Source: Flavipsychrobacter sp. (GTDB lineage Bacteria; Bacteroidota; Bacteroidia; Chitinophagales; Chitinophagaceae). From it: DNA of 64,000 nt. The notes below the pieces were generated by a model. It worked only from the letters and a program-made list of their open reading frames with translations. It ran no database searches and was not told the DNA's origin. Position numbers and translations under genes: made by a program. Shown piece by piece: positions 42,974-50,427 of this stretch. The DNA is taken from NCBI GenBank assembly GCA_017849575.1, contig JAFIGV010000027.1, positions 124,001-188,000 on the forward strand, given 5' to 3'. Each line of letters starts with the position of its first letter. Within the stretch, counting starts at the first letter, position 1.

Positions 42974-44248
42974 CTATATCGCCAATACAAATTCTATGAG
43001 CAGCCTCGCAAGATCATCAATATGCTCAAGCGATATTTCCTGTGCTTTATCAAACACATCGTGGTAATAGGGTTTGGTGCCATTGCCGTATATAAATATC
43101 GCCGGCACTCCTTTTTCGCTGAAATGATAGTGGTCGCTATTACGGCTTTGACTTCTTTCTTTTATCTCCGGAAGGTATGCGCCTTTCTCATTGAGTTCTT
43201 TCAACAATGAAAATGCTTTTTTCTGTTCCACAGCATTCACTACTGTAATGCCATTGGTAGCGTCGCCTGTCATGTCAAGGTTGATGACAAGCCGAATAGT
43301 ATTGAGGGGAAAAACGGGATGGCGGGTGTAATAGTCGGAACCAATCAGCCCTGCCTCCTCACCGCTAAACGCCATGAAAGCGATGCTGTAAGGTTGTGGA
43401 TGCGCTGCAAAATAATGGCCGAGATAAAGCATTAGCGCAGTGCCACTCGCATTGTCGTGCGCGCCGGGGAAAACAATATTTTTTCCCATTTCGCCGAGAT
43501 GGTCAAAGTGTGCACTGAATACTAAAAAGCTGTCGGGGTGTTCGGTTCCGGGTATAAATCCCAGCACATTGTGGCAGGTATGGGAGGCTACAAAACGATG
43601 TTGCACCTGTGCTGCCAGCTTTCTTATTCTACGTGGCATCACCGTGTCTTCAACATAAAAGATGGTTGCCGCTGTAGTATCTGTAGCTACCGTCCAGGTA
43701 ATTTTTCCATGTCGTGGAATGATAAACAATCCCATGGGAAGGCTTTGGGCAAAGCTTCGTGAATTGAAGTGGAGATAATTTGCAAGAGTGTCATAGTGCT
43801 CGAGCAGATAAGCCCGGCTATAGCGAAAGTCTTTTTTGATGTTGTTCCAACCAAGGCTGTCTTTTACCTCCGAAAGGTCAATTTTTTGCACCCGGATTTT
43901 ATCGGTGAAATAGCTTGCGCTGGCTGCATTGACAATAAAGTCTTCGCCGGGCTTCATTGCTTTGCGCTGTAACTTCAGCGACATAGCTCCGGGGAAGGTA
44001 TTGACCGGAAAACTAAAATCCTGAAAGTATGTGCTGTCTGCGGTAAAGGGGAGCAGTCCGAATTCGCGGTATTTGCGACCGATGTACCTTGCTGCTTTTT
44101 CTACACCTTTATCTACATATCCTCGTCCGTGCATGGTGGTGCCGGCAAGAGTGGCTATCTGATGTTTGATCCATCGTTTTTCGGTTTGTGCCGCCACCGT
44201 AGCCCGCAGGGCACACAGCAAAAAGAATAAGAGAATAGTTTTCTTCAA
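42974..44248 (-). CDS. Secreted M28 family metallopeptidase
   Basis: 424 residues. The signal peptide is KKTILLFFLLCALRATVAAQ. M28 zinc ligands are visible: VFSAHFDHLG (His), GAHDNASGTA (Asp), SGEEAGLIGSDYY (Glu), VINLDMTGDA (Asp) and a final His near SDHYHFSEKG. M28 enzymes are aminopeptidases or carboxypeptidases; which one is not clear. A TTG start at 44248 is used because no ATG lies between it and the terminator upstream and the signal peptide begins right there. It probably shares peptide breakdown with the M2 peptidase downstream. Confidence 0.9.
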   Translation of the reverse strand: MKKTILLFFLLCALRATVAAQTEKRWIKHQIATLAGTTMHGRGYVDKGVEKAARYIGRKYREFGLLPFTADSTYFQDFSFPVNTFPGAMSLKLQRKAMKPGEDFIVNAASASYFTDKIRVQKIDLSEVKDSLGWNNIKKDFRYSRAYLLEHYDTLANYLHFNSRSFAQSLPMGLFIIPRHGKITWTVATDTTAATIFYVEDTVMPRRIRKLAAQVQHRFVASHTCHNVLGFIPGTEHPDSFLVFSAHFDHLGEMGKNIVFPGAHDNASGTALMLYLGHYFAAHPQPYSIAFMAFSGEEAGLIGSDYYTRHPVFPLNTIRLVINLDMTGDATNGITVVNAVEQKKAFSLLKELNEKGAYLPEIKERSQSRNSDHYHFSEKGVPAIFIYGNGTKPYYHDVFDKAQEISLEHIDDLARLLIEFVLAI

Positions 44249-44270
44249 GGCTGAGCAATTTCTCTCCGAT

Positions 44271-44306
44271 AATAAAAAAATGCTCTGGTACTACCAAAGC
44301 ATTTTT
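44271..44306 (-). terminator. Terminator of the paralogous lipoprotein pair
   Basis: On the minus strand AAAAATGCT and AGCATTTTT form a 9-bp stem around TTGGTAGTACCAG, itself partly paired, ending in a T run. It is 29 bases downstream of the lipoprotein stop. Confidence 0.8.
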
Positions 44307-44334
44307 GATCTCGACTTACTACTTATCTCGCTGC

Positions 44335-44811
44335 TCACGGCACGCTCGTATAGGTTGTAGTCGTTTCAGAAGTTGGTCCGTTGATCGTTGTAACGTATTT
44401 TATCTTCAACGTGTTGTTGTCCAACTGAAGTATGTCGGCGGTAAGCGATTGAATGGAAGGATTGTTGGTAAAATCGCTTTTCAGTTGGGTTTCATTATTG
44501 ATGAGTTGCCAGCTACCGCCGGCTGTTTGTTGCGGGTCTGCCGGGCTGCATTTTGTGGCGCCTTCGTCCGAGAGTGTAGTATGATCGGAGAGGAAACTGT
44601 AAATGTTGTCTTGCTGGCAAGCGGGCATAACCGCATATAGGTCGTAGGGAATCACAAGTCCATTACCATAATCAATACTTGTTGTTGAGGCTGTAATTTC
44701 CCATTTTTTGGAAGTTAGAATGGATTCCTTTGATCCGGCCGGCGTAGAACTGTCTTTTTTACAGGATGCGAACAGTGCGATGGCGATTGACAGTGTTAAT
44801 AGTTTTTTCAT
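44335..44811 (-). CDS. Lipocalin-like lipoprotein, paralogue A
   Basis: 158 residues from the ATG at 44811; an ATG two codons earlier gives MFMKK. The lipobox LFASC is followed by KKDSS. The mature protein is predicted to be mostly beta, with a pattern (LTSKKWEITAS, C..DNIYSFLSDHT, GGSWQLINNETQL, ILQLDNNTLKIKY) seen in Bacteroidota lipocalin-like lipoproteins. Two internal Cys (about 66 and 88) may form a disulfide. The gene upstream encodes a related protein in the same order, so the two probably arose by duplication. Ligand unknown. Confidence 0.8.
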   Translation of the reverse strand: MKKLLTLSIAIALFASCKKDSSTPAGSKESILTSKKWEITASTTSIDYGNGLVIPYDLYAVMPACQQDNIYSFLSDHTTLSDEGATKCSPADPQQTAGGSWQLINNETQLKSDFTNNPSIQSLTADILQLDNNTLKIKYVTTINGPTSETTTTYTSVP

Positions 44812-44852
44812 GAACATTTTTTTTTGAAAAGGTTATTGGTGGAAAGTAAATT

Positions 44853-45344
44853 CTATTGCTTGTATCTGGAAACGCCTACGTTTTGGTACATCTTCGTAGT
44901 GATAAACGAGAACGTGTCCACGTCCCACTTGTATTGAAGTGTCAGTGTTTGCTCATCAAGTTTCAGGATGTCTGCCGTTACGGTTGGAATAAAAGGACTT
45001 AACGTGAACTTGTAGGTGAGTTGGCTTTCACCTCCGGCAAACTGCCAGGTGCCGCCCAGCCAAACCAATCCGGTATCATCCCAACATCTTTTTATGTTCG
45101 GGTCTTCCACCGTGCCATGATCGGATTTGAAATAAAAAAGATTGTCTTGTTCGCAGGAGTCCATTCCAGCGATGTCATCCCGGGAAATGATGAAACTATC
45201 CCGAAGGTAAACTTGGGTGTAACCGTTAAGTAGTTTCCAGGTGCCGGATGTAAGAGCCCGTTCTTTGAGCCCATCTGATGAACTGTCTTTTTTGCATGCA
45301 GCGAGCATGACCAATCCTACAGATAGAATGAATAGTTTGCGCAT
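44853..45344 (-). CDS. Lipocalin-like lipoprotein, paralogue B
   Basis: 163 residues. The lipobox MLAAC is followed by KKDSS. It matches its neighbour in order: LTSGTWKLLNG, SCEQDNLFYFKSDHG, GGTWQFAGGESQLTY and ILKLDEQTLTLQY correspond to segments of paralogue A, including the two internal Cys. Both genes are on one strand 41 bases apart and share the terminator downstream. Function unknown; likely a small surface or periplasmic binding protein. Confidence 0.8.
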   Translation of the reverse strand: MRKLFILSVGLVMLAACKKDSSSDGLKERALTSGTWKLLNGYTQVYLRDSFIISRDDIAGMDSCEQDNLFYFKSDHGTVEDPNIKRCWDDTGLVWLGGTWQFAGGESQLTYKFTLSPFIPTVTADILKLDEQTLTLQYKWDVDTFSFITTKMYQNVGVSRYKQ

Positions 45345-45375
45345 AAGGCTTTTGTATTTAAAGCCTAATATTATA

Positions 45376-46596
45376 TCATTCTTTCCATTTTTTCACCACC
45401 AGGCTCGAATTTGTACCTCCAAAACCGAAGGAATTGGACAGAAAAATGTCAAACTCCTTTTGCAAAGTTTCGGGGACAATATTGATCTTGGCTGAATGTT
45501 CGTCGGGATGCTCAAAGTTGATATTCGGAGCCACAAAGTTGTTTTGCATCATCAGCATAGAGTAAACTATTTCGCTGGCGCCAGCCATCCAGCATTCATG
45601 TCCGGTCATAGATTTTGTTGAGCTCACCGGCACTTGTCCGCCAAACACTTTGTAGATAGCGTCTGCTTCACTACCATCTCCGGCAGGCGTCGAAGTAGCA
45701 TGTGCATTGATGTATTGAATCAGGTTGGGATCCACAGCGGCATCCTTCAGCGCCCGGGATATAGATACTACTTGTCCGTCGCTGCTGGGGTTGGAAATAT
45801 GCTGCCCGTTGGATGAAAAGCCATATCCCAGCACTTCAGCCAAAATAGTGGCTCCGCGCGCCTGTGCACTTTCCAGACTTTCCAGGATCACAGTAGCCGC
45901 ACCACCACCGGGTACCAGTCCGTCGCGGTCGCGGTCGAAAGGGCGGGATGCCTTTGTGGGTTCATCCTCGCGGGTAGAAAATGTACCCAGCGCATCGAAG
46001 TTGGGCATAGAATAGATATTCACTTCCTGCGCACCGCCACAGAGAACACGTTCCTGCAAGCCCTGCTTGATAAACATGTAGCCGAGCCCGATGGAATGTG
46101 AGCCGCTGGCACATGCTGCACTTATGGTAAAGTTTACACCCCGCAGTTTGAAAATAGTGGCAAGGTTCATCGTCACCGTTGAGTTGAGCACCTGAAATAC
46201 AGAGCCCGAGCCCACCATCATGGTATCTTTCTTTTCGCGTATCAGGTCTATGGCTTCTATTACCGGCTGCGCGCAACTATCATTGCCGTAGATAATGCCG
46301 GTTTCATTGTGCTCAAAAAATTCGGTGGTCATACCCGCCTGCGCCATCGCTTCTATGGTAGCCATATAGGCAAACTCTGCATGCTCCGGCATCATGATTC
46401 TTGCGCGCCTGTCGAGCAACCCCTTGAGCTGCGGGCGCTCTACAAAGCCGGTAAGCCCTGATCGGTAGCCCATTTCTTTGCGCTTCGGGTCGAGAATAAT
46501 GCCCGATTTCCCTTCAAACAAAGACTTCGTTACTTCTTCTTTGTTCTTTCCCAGTGAAGAATAAATTCCGAGTCCGGTAATGACTACTCTGCTCAT
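45376..46596 (-). CDS. Beta-ketoacyl-ACP synthase (KAS II-like, flexirubin/aryl-polyene type)
   Basis: 406 residues, thiolase fold. The catalytic triad is complete: Cys162 in SAACASGSHS, His299 in NAHATSTPAGDG and His333 in SMTGHECW. SNSFGFGGTNSSLV closes the fold. KAS enzymes condense malonyl-ACP with an acyl starter. The gene is close to a ketoreductase gene and a tyrosine ammonia-lyase gene on the same strand, the combination used to build aryl-polyene chains of flexirubin pigments. On sequence alone a fatty-acid role cannot be excluded. The VapC stop lies four bases upstream of its start codon. Confidence 0.88.
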   Translation of the reverse strand: MSRVVITGLGIYSSLGKNKEEVTKSLFEGKSGIILDPKRKEMGYRSGLTGFVERPQLKGLLDRRARIMMPEHAEFAYMATIEAMAQAGMTTEFFEHNETGIIYGNDSCAQPVIEAIDLIREKKDTMMVGSGSVFQVLNSTVTMNLATIFKLRGVNFTISAACASGSHSIGLGYMFIKQGLQERVLCGGAQEVNIYSMPNFDALGTFSTREDEPTKASRPFDRDRDGLVPGGGAATVILESLESAQARGATILAEVLGYGFSSNGQHISNPSSDGQVVSISRALKDAAVDPNLIQYINAHATSTPAGDGSEADAIYKVFGGQVPVSSTKSMTGHECWMAGASEIVYSMLMMQNNFVAPNINFEHPDEHSAKINIVPETLQKEFDIFLSNSFGFGGTNSSLVVKKWKE

Positions 46597-46599
46597 GTA

Positions 46600-46995
46600 T
46601 TAGACTATTTCAACAAGATGTCGGTAAAGATGAAATTTCTGATCAACAGTAAGTAGGGGCATGTTTTCCGCCTTTGCTGTTGCGATTAAAAAACGGTCAA
46701 ACGGGTCGCGATGATCTGTAAACAAGGGTAATTGGCAATACTGTTCGATGTGACTGGTCTGTATTACTAGTGCACTAAAGCCAGCCCGGGTAACACTTTC
46801 CGTAAATTCTGTGAATGTAAGATCGAACTGCGGTAGCTTTTTCAAATTGATCTTAATGGCAATTTCGAGGTAGGAAAACTGGCTGATCCATAACTCATTT
46901 TCGCGATTTTTTAAAATATCCTCATGCTTTCCGGAAAGCTTTTCAGGAGCGCTTAATGCCCAGAGTAGAATATGGGTGTCCAAAAGGTACTTCAT
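46600..46995 (-). CDS. vapC: PIN-domain ribonuclease toxin VapC
   Basis: 131 residues. PIN-fold acidic residues are Asp6 (LLDTHILLW), Glu44 (SYLEIAIK), and Asp97/Asp100 (HRDPFDRFLIATA), which bind magnesium and cut RNA. The THILLWAL opening and FDRFLIATA motif are typical of VapC toxins. It shares one base with the antitoxin stop upstream, the usual VapBC order. It lies between the ketoreductase and ketosynthase genes of a presumed pigment pathway. Confidence 0.92.
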   Translation of the reverse strand: MKYLLDTHILLWALSAPEKLSGKHEDILKNRENELWISQFSYLEIAIKINLKKLPQFDLTFTEFTESVTRAGFSALVIQTSHIEQYCQLPLFTDHRDPFDRFLIATAKAENMPLLTVDQKFHLYRHLVEIV

Positions 46996-47204
46996 CAGGA
47001 CATATATTCGTTTAAATCGTCCAATGGCTCATCAAAGTCATCCGGAACCAAAATTTTTCCTTTCAAAATTCCTAGTTTGCGAACTTGACTATCGGGAGTA
47101 CGCTCCAAAAAAGTTACAATAACCTCTGTCTTTTCATGTACTTGTGGCTCTTCTGAGAGTATAATTTTACCGTGGTCATACACGCCTTTTATAGTAGTTA
47201 GCAT
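46995..47204 (-). CDS. vapB: VapB-type antitoxin (DUF2281-like)
   Basis: 69 residues. The N-terminal strand MLTTIKGVYDHGKIIL is a short beta-hairpin DNA-binding type element. The C-terminus LGILKGKILVPDDFDEPLDDL resembles the toxin-binding tail of DUF2281 antitoxins, usually ending LDDFKEYM and here LDDLNEYMS (quoted in part). It should neutralise VapC and repress its own promoter. TAATTTAG about 28 bases upstream is a one-mismatch -7 element. Confidence 0.85.
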   Translation of the reverse strand: MLTTIKGVYDHGKIILSEEPQVHEKTEVIVTFLERTPDSQVRKLGILKGKILVPDDFDEPLDDLNEYMS

Positions 47205-47274
47205 ATTAAATTGTTTTTCTAAATTACTGCATTCGACGCCACGTATCGCTGGAGTTAATTTTACACTGAGTTTC

Positions 47275-48003
47275 CTAAGTATATAACCCCCCGTTTATCG
47301 AGATCACCTGACCTGTAATATACGACGATTGCTTCGACGCCAGAAAGCCCACCAGGTCTGCCACTTCCTGCGCTTCGCCAAAGCGTTGCATGGGTATCAT
47401 TTTCGCGAGTTCTTTTTCATTCAGTTCTTCTGTCATGTCGGTCTTTACAAAGCCCGGTGCAATAGCGTTTACGGTTATGTTTCGTTTGGCTATTTCCTGC
47501 GCCAGCGCCTTTGTAGCGCCTATCATTCCCGCCTTTGCTGCCGAATAGTTTACCTGCCCCGGCATTCCCTTCAGTCCGCTTAGCGATACCATGTTGATGA
47601 TGCGCCCATAGCGGTTCATCAGCATCGGGTTCAGCACTGCCTTGGTTACATGATACATTCCCTGCAAACTGGTGTCCAGCACACTGCCCCACTGTTCATC
47701 GGTCATAGACATCATCAGTGTATCCTGCCGGATGCCTGCATTATTGACCAACACCTCAATCAGATCTTCTTTGTGCGCTTCCATCCATCCTCCCAATACT
47801 TTTTGCACATCATCTTTGTCCGCCACATTAAAGTTCAGCAAACTGGCTTCCACAGCTTTTTCGCGTACCAGTCTTGCTGTTTCTTCAGCAGCTTCAACAT
47901 TGCCTTTGTAATTAATCAAAACGGAATAGCCAAGCTCAGCCAGCTTCACACATACTGCGCGACCTATTCCTCTTGATCCTCCTGTTACGAGTGCGTATTT
48001 CAT
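47275..48003 (-). CDS. fabG: 3-oxoacyl-ACP reductase (FabG family)
   Basis: 242 residues. The NADPH motif TGGSRGIGRA, NNAGIRQD, and catalytic Ser with VNYSAAKAG (Tyr-x-x-x-Lys) are complete; the end GQVISINGGLYT is standard FabG. It reduces beta-ketoacyl-ACP to the hydroxyacyl form. Together with the ketosynthase downstream and the tyrosine ammonia-lyase upstream it fits an aryl-polyene/flexirubin assembly module. Its neighbours on both sides are toxin-antitoxin genes, one pair intact and one decayed. Confidence 0.92.
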   Translation of the reverse strand: MKYALVTGGSRGIGRAVCVKLAELGYSVLINYKGNVEAAEETARLVREKAVEASLLNFNVADKDDVQKVLGGWMEAHKEDLIEVLVNNAGIRQDTLMMSMTDEQWGSVLDTSLQGMYHVTKAVLNPMLMNRYGRIINMVSLSGLKGMPGQVNYSAAKAGMIGATKALAQEIAKRNITVNAIAPGFVKTDMTEELNEKELAKMIPMQRFGEAQEVADLVGFLASKQSSYITGQVISINGGLYT

Positions 48004-48158
48004 GTTTTTTTGTTCGTATTTTTTTTGTTGTCCCGGCGCAGTTGCTGCTATAAAGCGGGAGTGGCGATGGCACCGTTCATCTTTGTTTTTCTATTGGGCA
48101 TCCCCACCTCAATGCCATTCGGAGCAGCTATACGGGGTTTTTACAACTCCCAAAGAAG
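48004..48158. other. Spacer with no supported gene beyond the truncated toxin
   Basis: Read on the minus strand, this stretch should contain the second half of the RelE/ParE toxin but shows only short interrupted frames in all three phases. It looks like non-coding or decayed sequence between the toxin remnant and fabG. Confidence 0.5.
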
Positions 48159-48320
48159 CTACAATTCAATATTGCTGAGGAGCTCGATGGGTTCTTTGTC
48201 GGGTCCGTCCTTCAACTCATTAAGTAAGCCAGCAAGTTCTTCTTTTAACGACGGATACTTTTTGGTCAACGCTTTGGCTTCCCGTTCAAATCGTCTGGAG
48301 AGAAGTATTTTAAAGTTCAT
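48159..48320 (-). pseudogene. Truncated RelE/ParE family toxin
   Basis: 53 codons, starting MNFKILLSRRFEREAKALTK and reaching KYPSLKEELAGLLNELKDGP, which is the N-terminal half of RelE/ParE-type toxins (normally about 90-110 residues). The next residues no longer fit: the usual region with G..LG...YKIR and the C-terminal SGGARVI strand is missing. The start overlaps the antitoxin end by 11 bases, as in an intact operon. The toxin is therefore probably inactive. Confidence 0.7.
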
Positions 48321-48533
48321 TCAAAAACGTGTCCAATGACTTGAGTTTGATTTTTCCTTGCTTTGATAACTTAACCTTTTTTATCGCTTCCAGAACGTCC
48401 TGTTCTATCCGTTCCTTGCTTTTTTTTCGCTGCCTTCTGTTACCGTTACTTTACTTTCCAGTCCAAGATTTCTAAGAAGCTCCATAAAAAACGGAAGCTT
48501 TTTATCGGGCACTTCCAATGTCACTTGCTTCAT
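48310..48533 (-). pseudogene. Frameshifted antitoxin of a decayed toxin-antitoxin pair
   Basis: From ATG at 48533 the frame reads MKQVTLEVPDKKLPFFMELL and continues to about GSEKK, then hits a TAG at 48405. One base of shift at the run of eight A (48427-48420) restores a frame ending KSKERIEQDVLEAIKKVKLS and closing FLNEL with TAA at 48310. The reconstructed product of about 74 residues has the usual layout of small antitoxins cognate to RelE/ParE toxins. A homopolymer of this kind could be a true mutation or a sequencing error. The shortened toxin behind it favours real decay. Confidence 0.72.
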
Positions 48534-48550
48534 TTCGTTTTTCTTTTAGT

Positions 48551-48558
48551 CAAAGTTA
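48551..48558 (-). promoter_or_regulatory. -7 element of the decayed toxin-antitoxin pair
   Basis: TAACTTTG on the minus strand matches the TAnnTTTG consensus exactly, 17 bases before the antitoxin ATG. No TTG is found at the -33 position. Confidence 0.4.
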
Positions 48559-48712
48559 AAAGTTCCGGCTTGTAATTTTTTTAACCGTATTCGTCCAACC
48601 GACTCCTTTTTTCCGCATGCTATAAGGATTCAAAACCGCCTTTGCAGCCTTTTAAAATCTACCTTTTTAAAACCTCGTCAATTCCTTTTGTAAGCAAAGA
48701 CTTGTAATAAAT

Positions 48713-50296
48713 CTAACTCTGTATCAACTGCCAGCTATCAAATCCCAGCAGGTTTTTCATGTTGGCACCTACTTCTGTTTCCATGAGCCACTGTTTTACT
48801 TTATAAAGCCTTTCTGACGAGGGTTCATCTTCTGTAAACGCTGGAGAAAGTGCGCTGATATGGTCAAACATCCACTTCGTAGCCGGCGACAACCGATCCT
48901 GATATCCTTTCAGCGTGATCGCCTGAATGATAGCCGTTGCATGAACCGATAAAACTTCAAACGAATTTTCAATCACGCGGGCACACATCTGCGCAGCATT
49001 GCAACCCATACTTACGATGTCCTGATTGTCGTTGTTGTTGCTGATGCTGTGGATGTACATGGGGTTGCTCAATGTCTGGTTTTCTGCTACGTTGGATACT
49101 GCCGGATATTGCATGCCCTGAATTCCGAAGTTGAGTCCCAGCCTACCCATGTTAATAAATGGTGGCAGTTTTTTATTGAGATGATGATTGAGCAAAAAGT
49201 TGAGCTGCCGTTCAGCCAGCATGGAAAGTTTGGTCACTGCAATCTTCAGCTTGTCCATTTCCAGGGCTACATAGTCGCCGTGGAAGTTTCCTCCGTGAAA
49301 AATGTTTTGGTGTTTTCGGTCTATGATCGGATTGTCATTAACCGAATTCAGTTCGTCAGTGATCACCCTCGCGGTATGCTCGATGGTATCATACACTGGT
49401 CCTAATATCTGCGGCACGCAGCGCAGCGAGTAGTATTCCTGCACTTTATCCTCCAGCACTTCCTCTGTTACTTTTTTGTCGTAGAGGTGTTCGTGACGCT
49501 TGCGGAGCAACCCGCTCTTTTTCGATATAGCGCGCATCGCCATGGCTACCATCTGCTGACCCGGATGGCGTTTCACCGAATTGAGCTCTTCTGAAAAATG
49601 ATCGTCATAGGCTTCCATAATCTCATTGACCATCAGCGAAAAAAGAATCTGTCCGGTCATGAGTTTGCGGGCATGCAGCACATTGATGGCACCAATACCC
49701 GTCATGGCAGAGGTTCCATTGAGCAGACCCAGTCCTTCCCGTATGTGGATGTCGAGCGGTTTTAAGTTCAGACTTTCAAATACTTTTTTTGCCGGAACCA
49801 CCGCACCCTGATACCAGAAATTTCCTTCACCGATCAACCCTAACGCAAGGTGAGCGAGCTGTACCAGATCGCCGCTGGCACCTACGCCGCCGTGAGTGTA
49901 GATGGCAGGATATGCGCCGGCATTGAGCAAGGCAGTCATGAGGTTGATGAGGTTGATGTGAATGCCCGAGTAGCCCAGCAACATGGTATTAAGCCTTGCA
50001 AGCAGGGTTGCCCGGCATTGCTGCTCGGTAAGCAGGGCGCCCATACCGCTACTGTGCGACCGGATCAGGTTGTACTGCAGGGCAACACGATCTTCATCGT
50101 TAATACGGTATTGTGCCATAGGGCCAAAGCCGGTATTGATGCCATAGATCAGTTTATCGCCCGAGAATTTTTTAAGAAAATCGAAGCAGTCTTCCACGTC
50201 CGCAAGCGTTTCCGGCGTTATGTCCATGCGTTCGTGCTGCAGCACAATCTGCTCAAACGCAGCGAGATCGAGCGTTTTTCCACCCAATGAGATCAT
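48713..50296 (-). CDS. Tyrosine ammonia-lyase (aromatic amino acid lyase family)
   Basis: 527 residues from the ATG at 50296; the frame to 50335 adds only a leader. The MIO cofactor is formed from Ala140-Ser141-Gly142 in GGVGASGDLVQLAHLAL. The substrate loop reads QYNLIRSHSSG, identical in type to the Flavobacterium johnsoniae tyrosine ammonia-lyase, as are YGINTGFGPMAQYRI and KVQEYYSLRCVPQILGPV. The enzyme converts tyrosine to 4-coumarate and ammonia. In Bacteroidota this starts the aryl-polyene part of flexirubin pigments. Histidine ammonia-lyase is the alternative, but hut genes are absent. Confidence 0.88.
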   Translation of the reverse strand: MISLGGKTLDLAAFEQIVLQHERMDITPETLADVEDCFDFLKKFSGDKLIYGINTGFGPMAQYRINDEDRVALQYNLIRSHSSGMGALLTEQQCRATLLARLNTMLLGYSGIHINLINLMTALLNAGAYPAIYTHGGVGASGDLVQLAHLALGLIGEGNFWYQGAVVPAKKVFESLNLKPLDIHIREGLGLLNGTSAMTGIGAINVLHARKLMTGQILFSLMVNEIMEAYDDHFSEELNSVKRHPGQQMVAMAMRAISKKSGLLRKRHEHLYDKKVTEEVLEDKVQEYYSLRCVPQILGPVYDTIEHTARVITDELNSVNDNPIIDRKHQNIFHGGNFHGDYVALEMDKLKIAVTKLSMLAERQLNFLLNHHLNKKLPPFINMGRLGLNFGIQGMQYPAVSNVAENQTLSNPMYIHSISNNNDNQDIVSMGCNAAQMCARVIENSFEVLSVHATAIIQAITLKGYQDRLSPATKWMFDHISALSPAFTEDEPSSERLYKVKQWLMETEVGANMKNLLGFDSWQLIQS

Positions 50297-50377
50297 ATTC
50301 GTTACAACAGGTTTTGAAGTGTGTAAAATTAGCAAAAGAATATCGCGAATGCAGATACCTCCTTGCCACAGATGGGC

Positions 50378-50406
50378 TAAAAAAATGCCCCCTGTTTTCA
50401 GGAGGC
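50378..50406 (-). terminator. Terminator of the lipoprotein gene upstream of the ammonia-lyase
   Basis: On the minus strand GCCTCCTG and CAGGGGGC pair with one U-G wobble around AAAA and are followed by ATTTTTTT. It lies 22 bases past the lipoprotein stop. Confidence 0.75.
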
Positions 50407-50427
50407 GTTCTTTAACTGGGTAATTCC

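Noticed and set aside
48010-48339. 109-codon plus-strand frame over the toxin remnant
   Set aside because: Antisense to the recognisable RelE/ParE start. Serine-rich, featureless translation.
46600-48533. Insertion sequence or prophage carrying the toxin-antitoxin genes
   Set aside because: No transposase, integrase, terminal inverted repeats or target duplications are visible around the modules.
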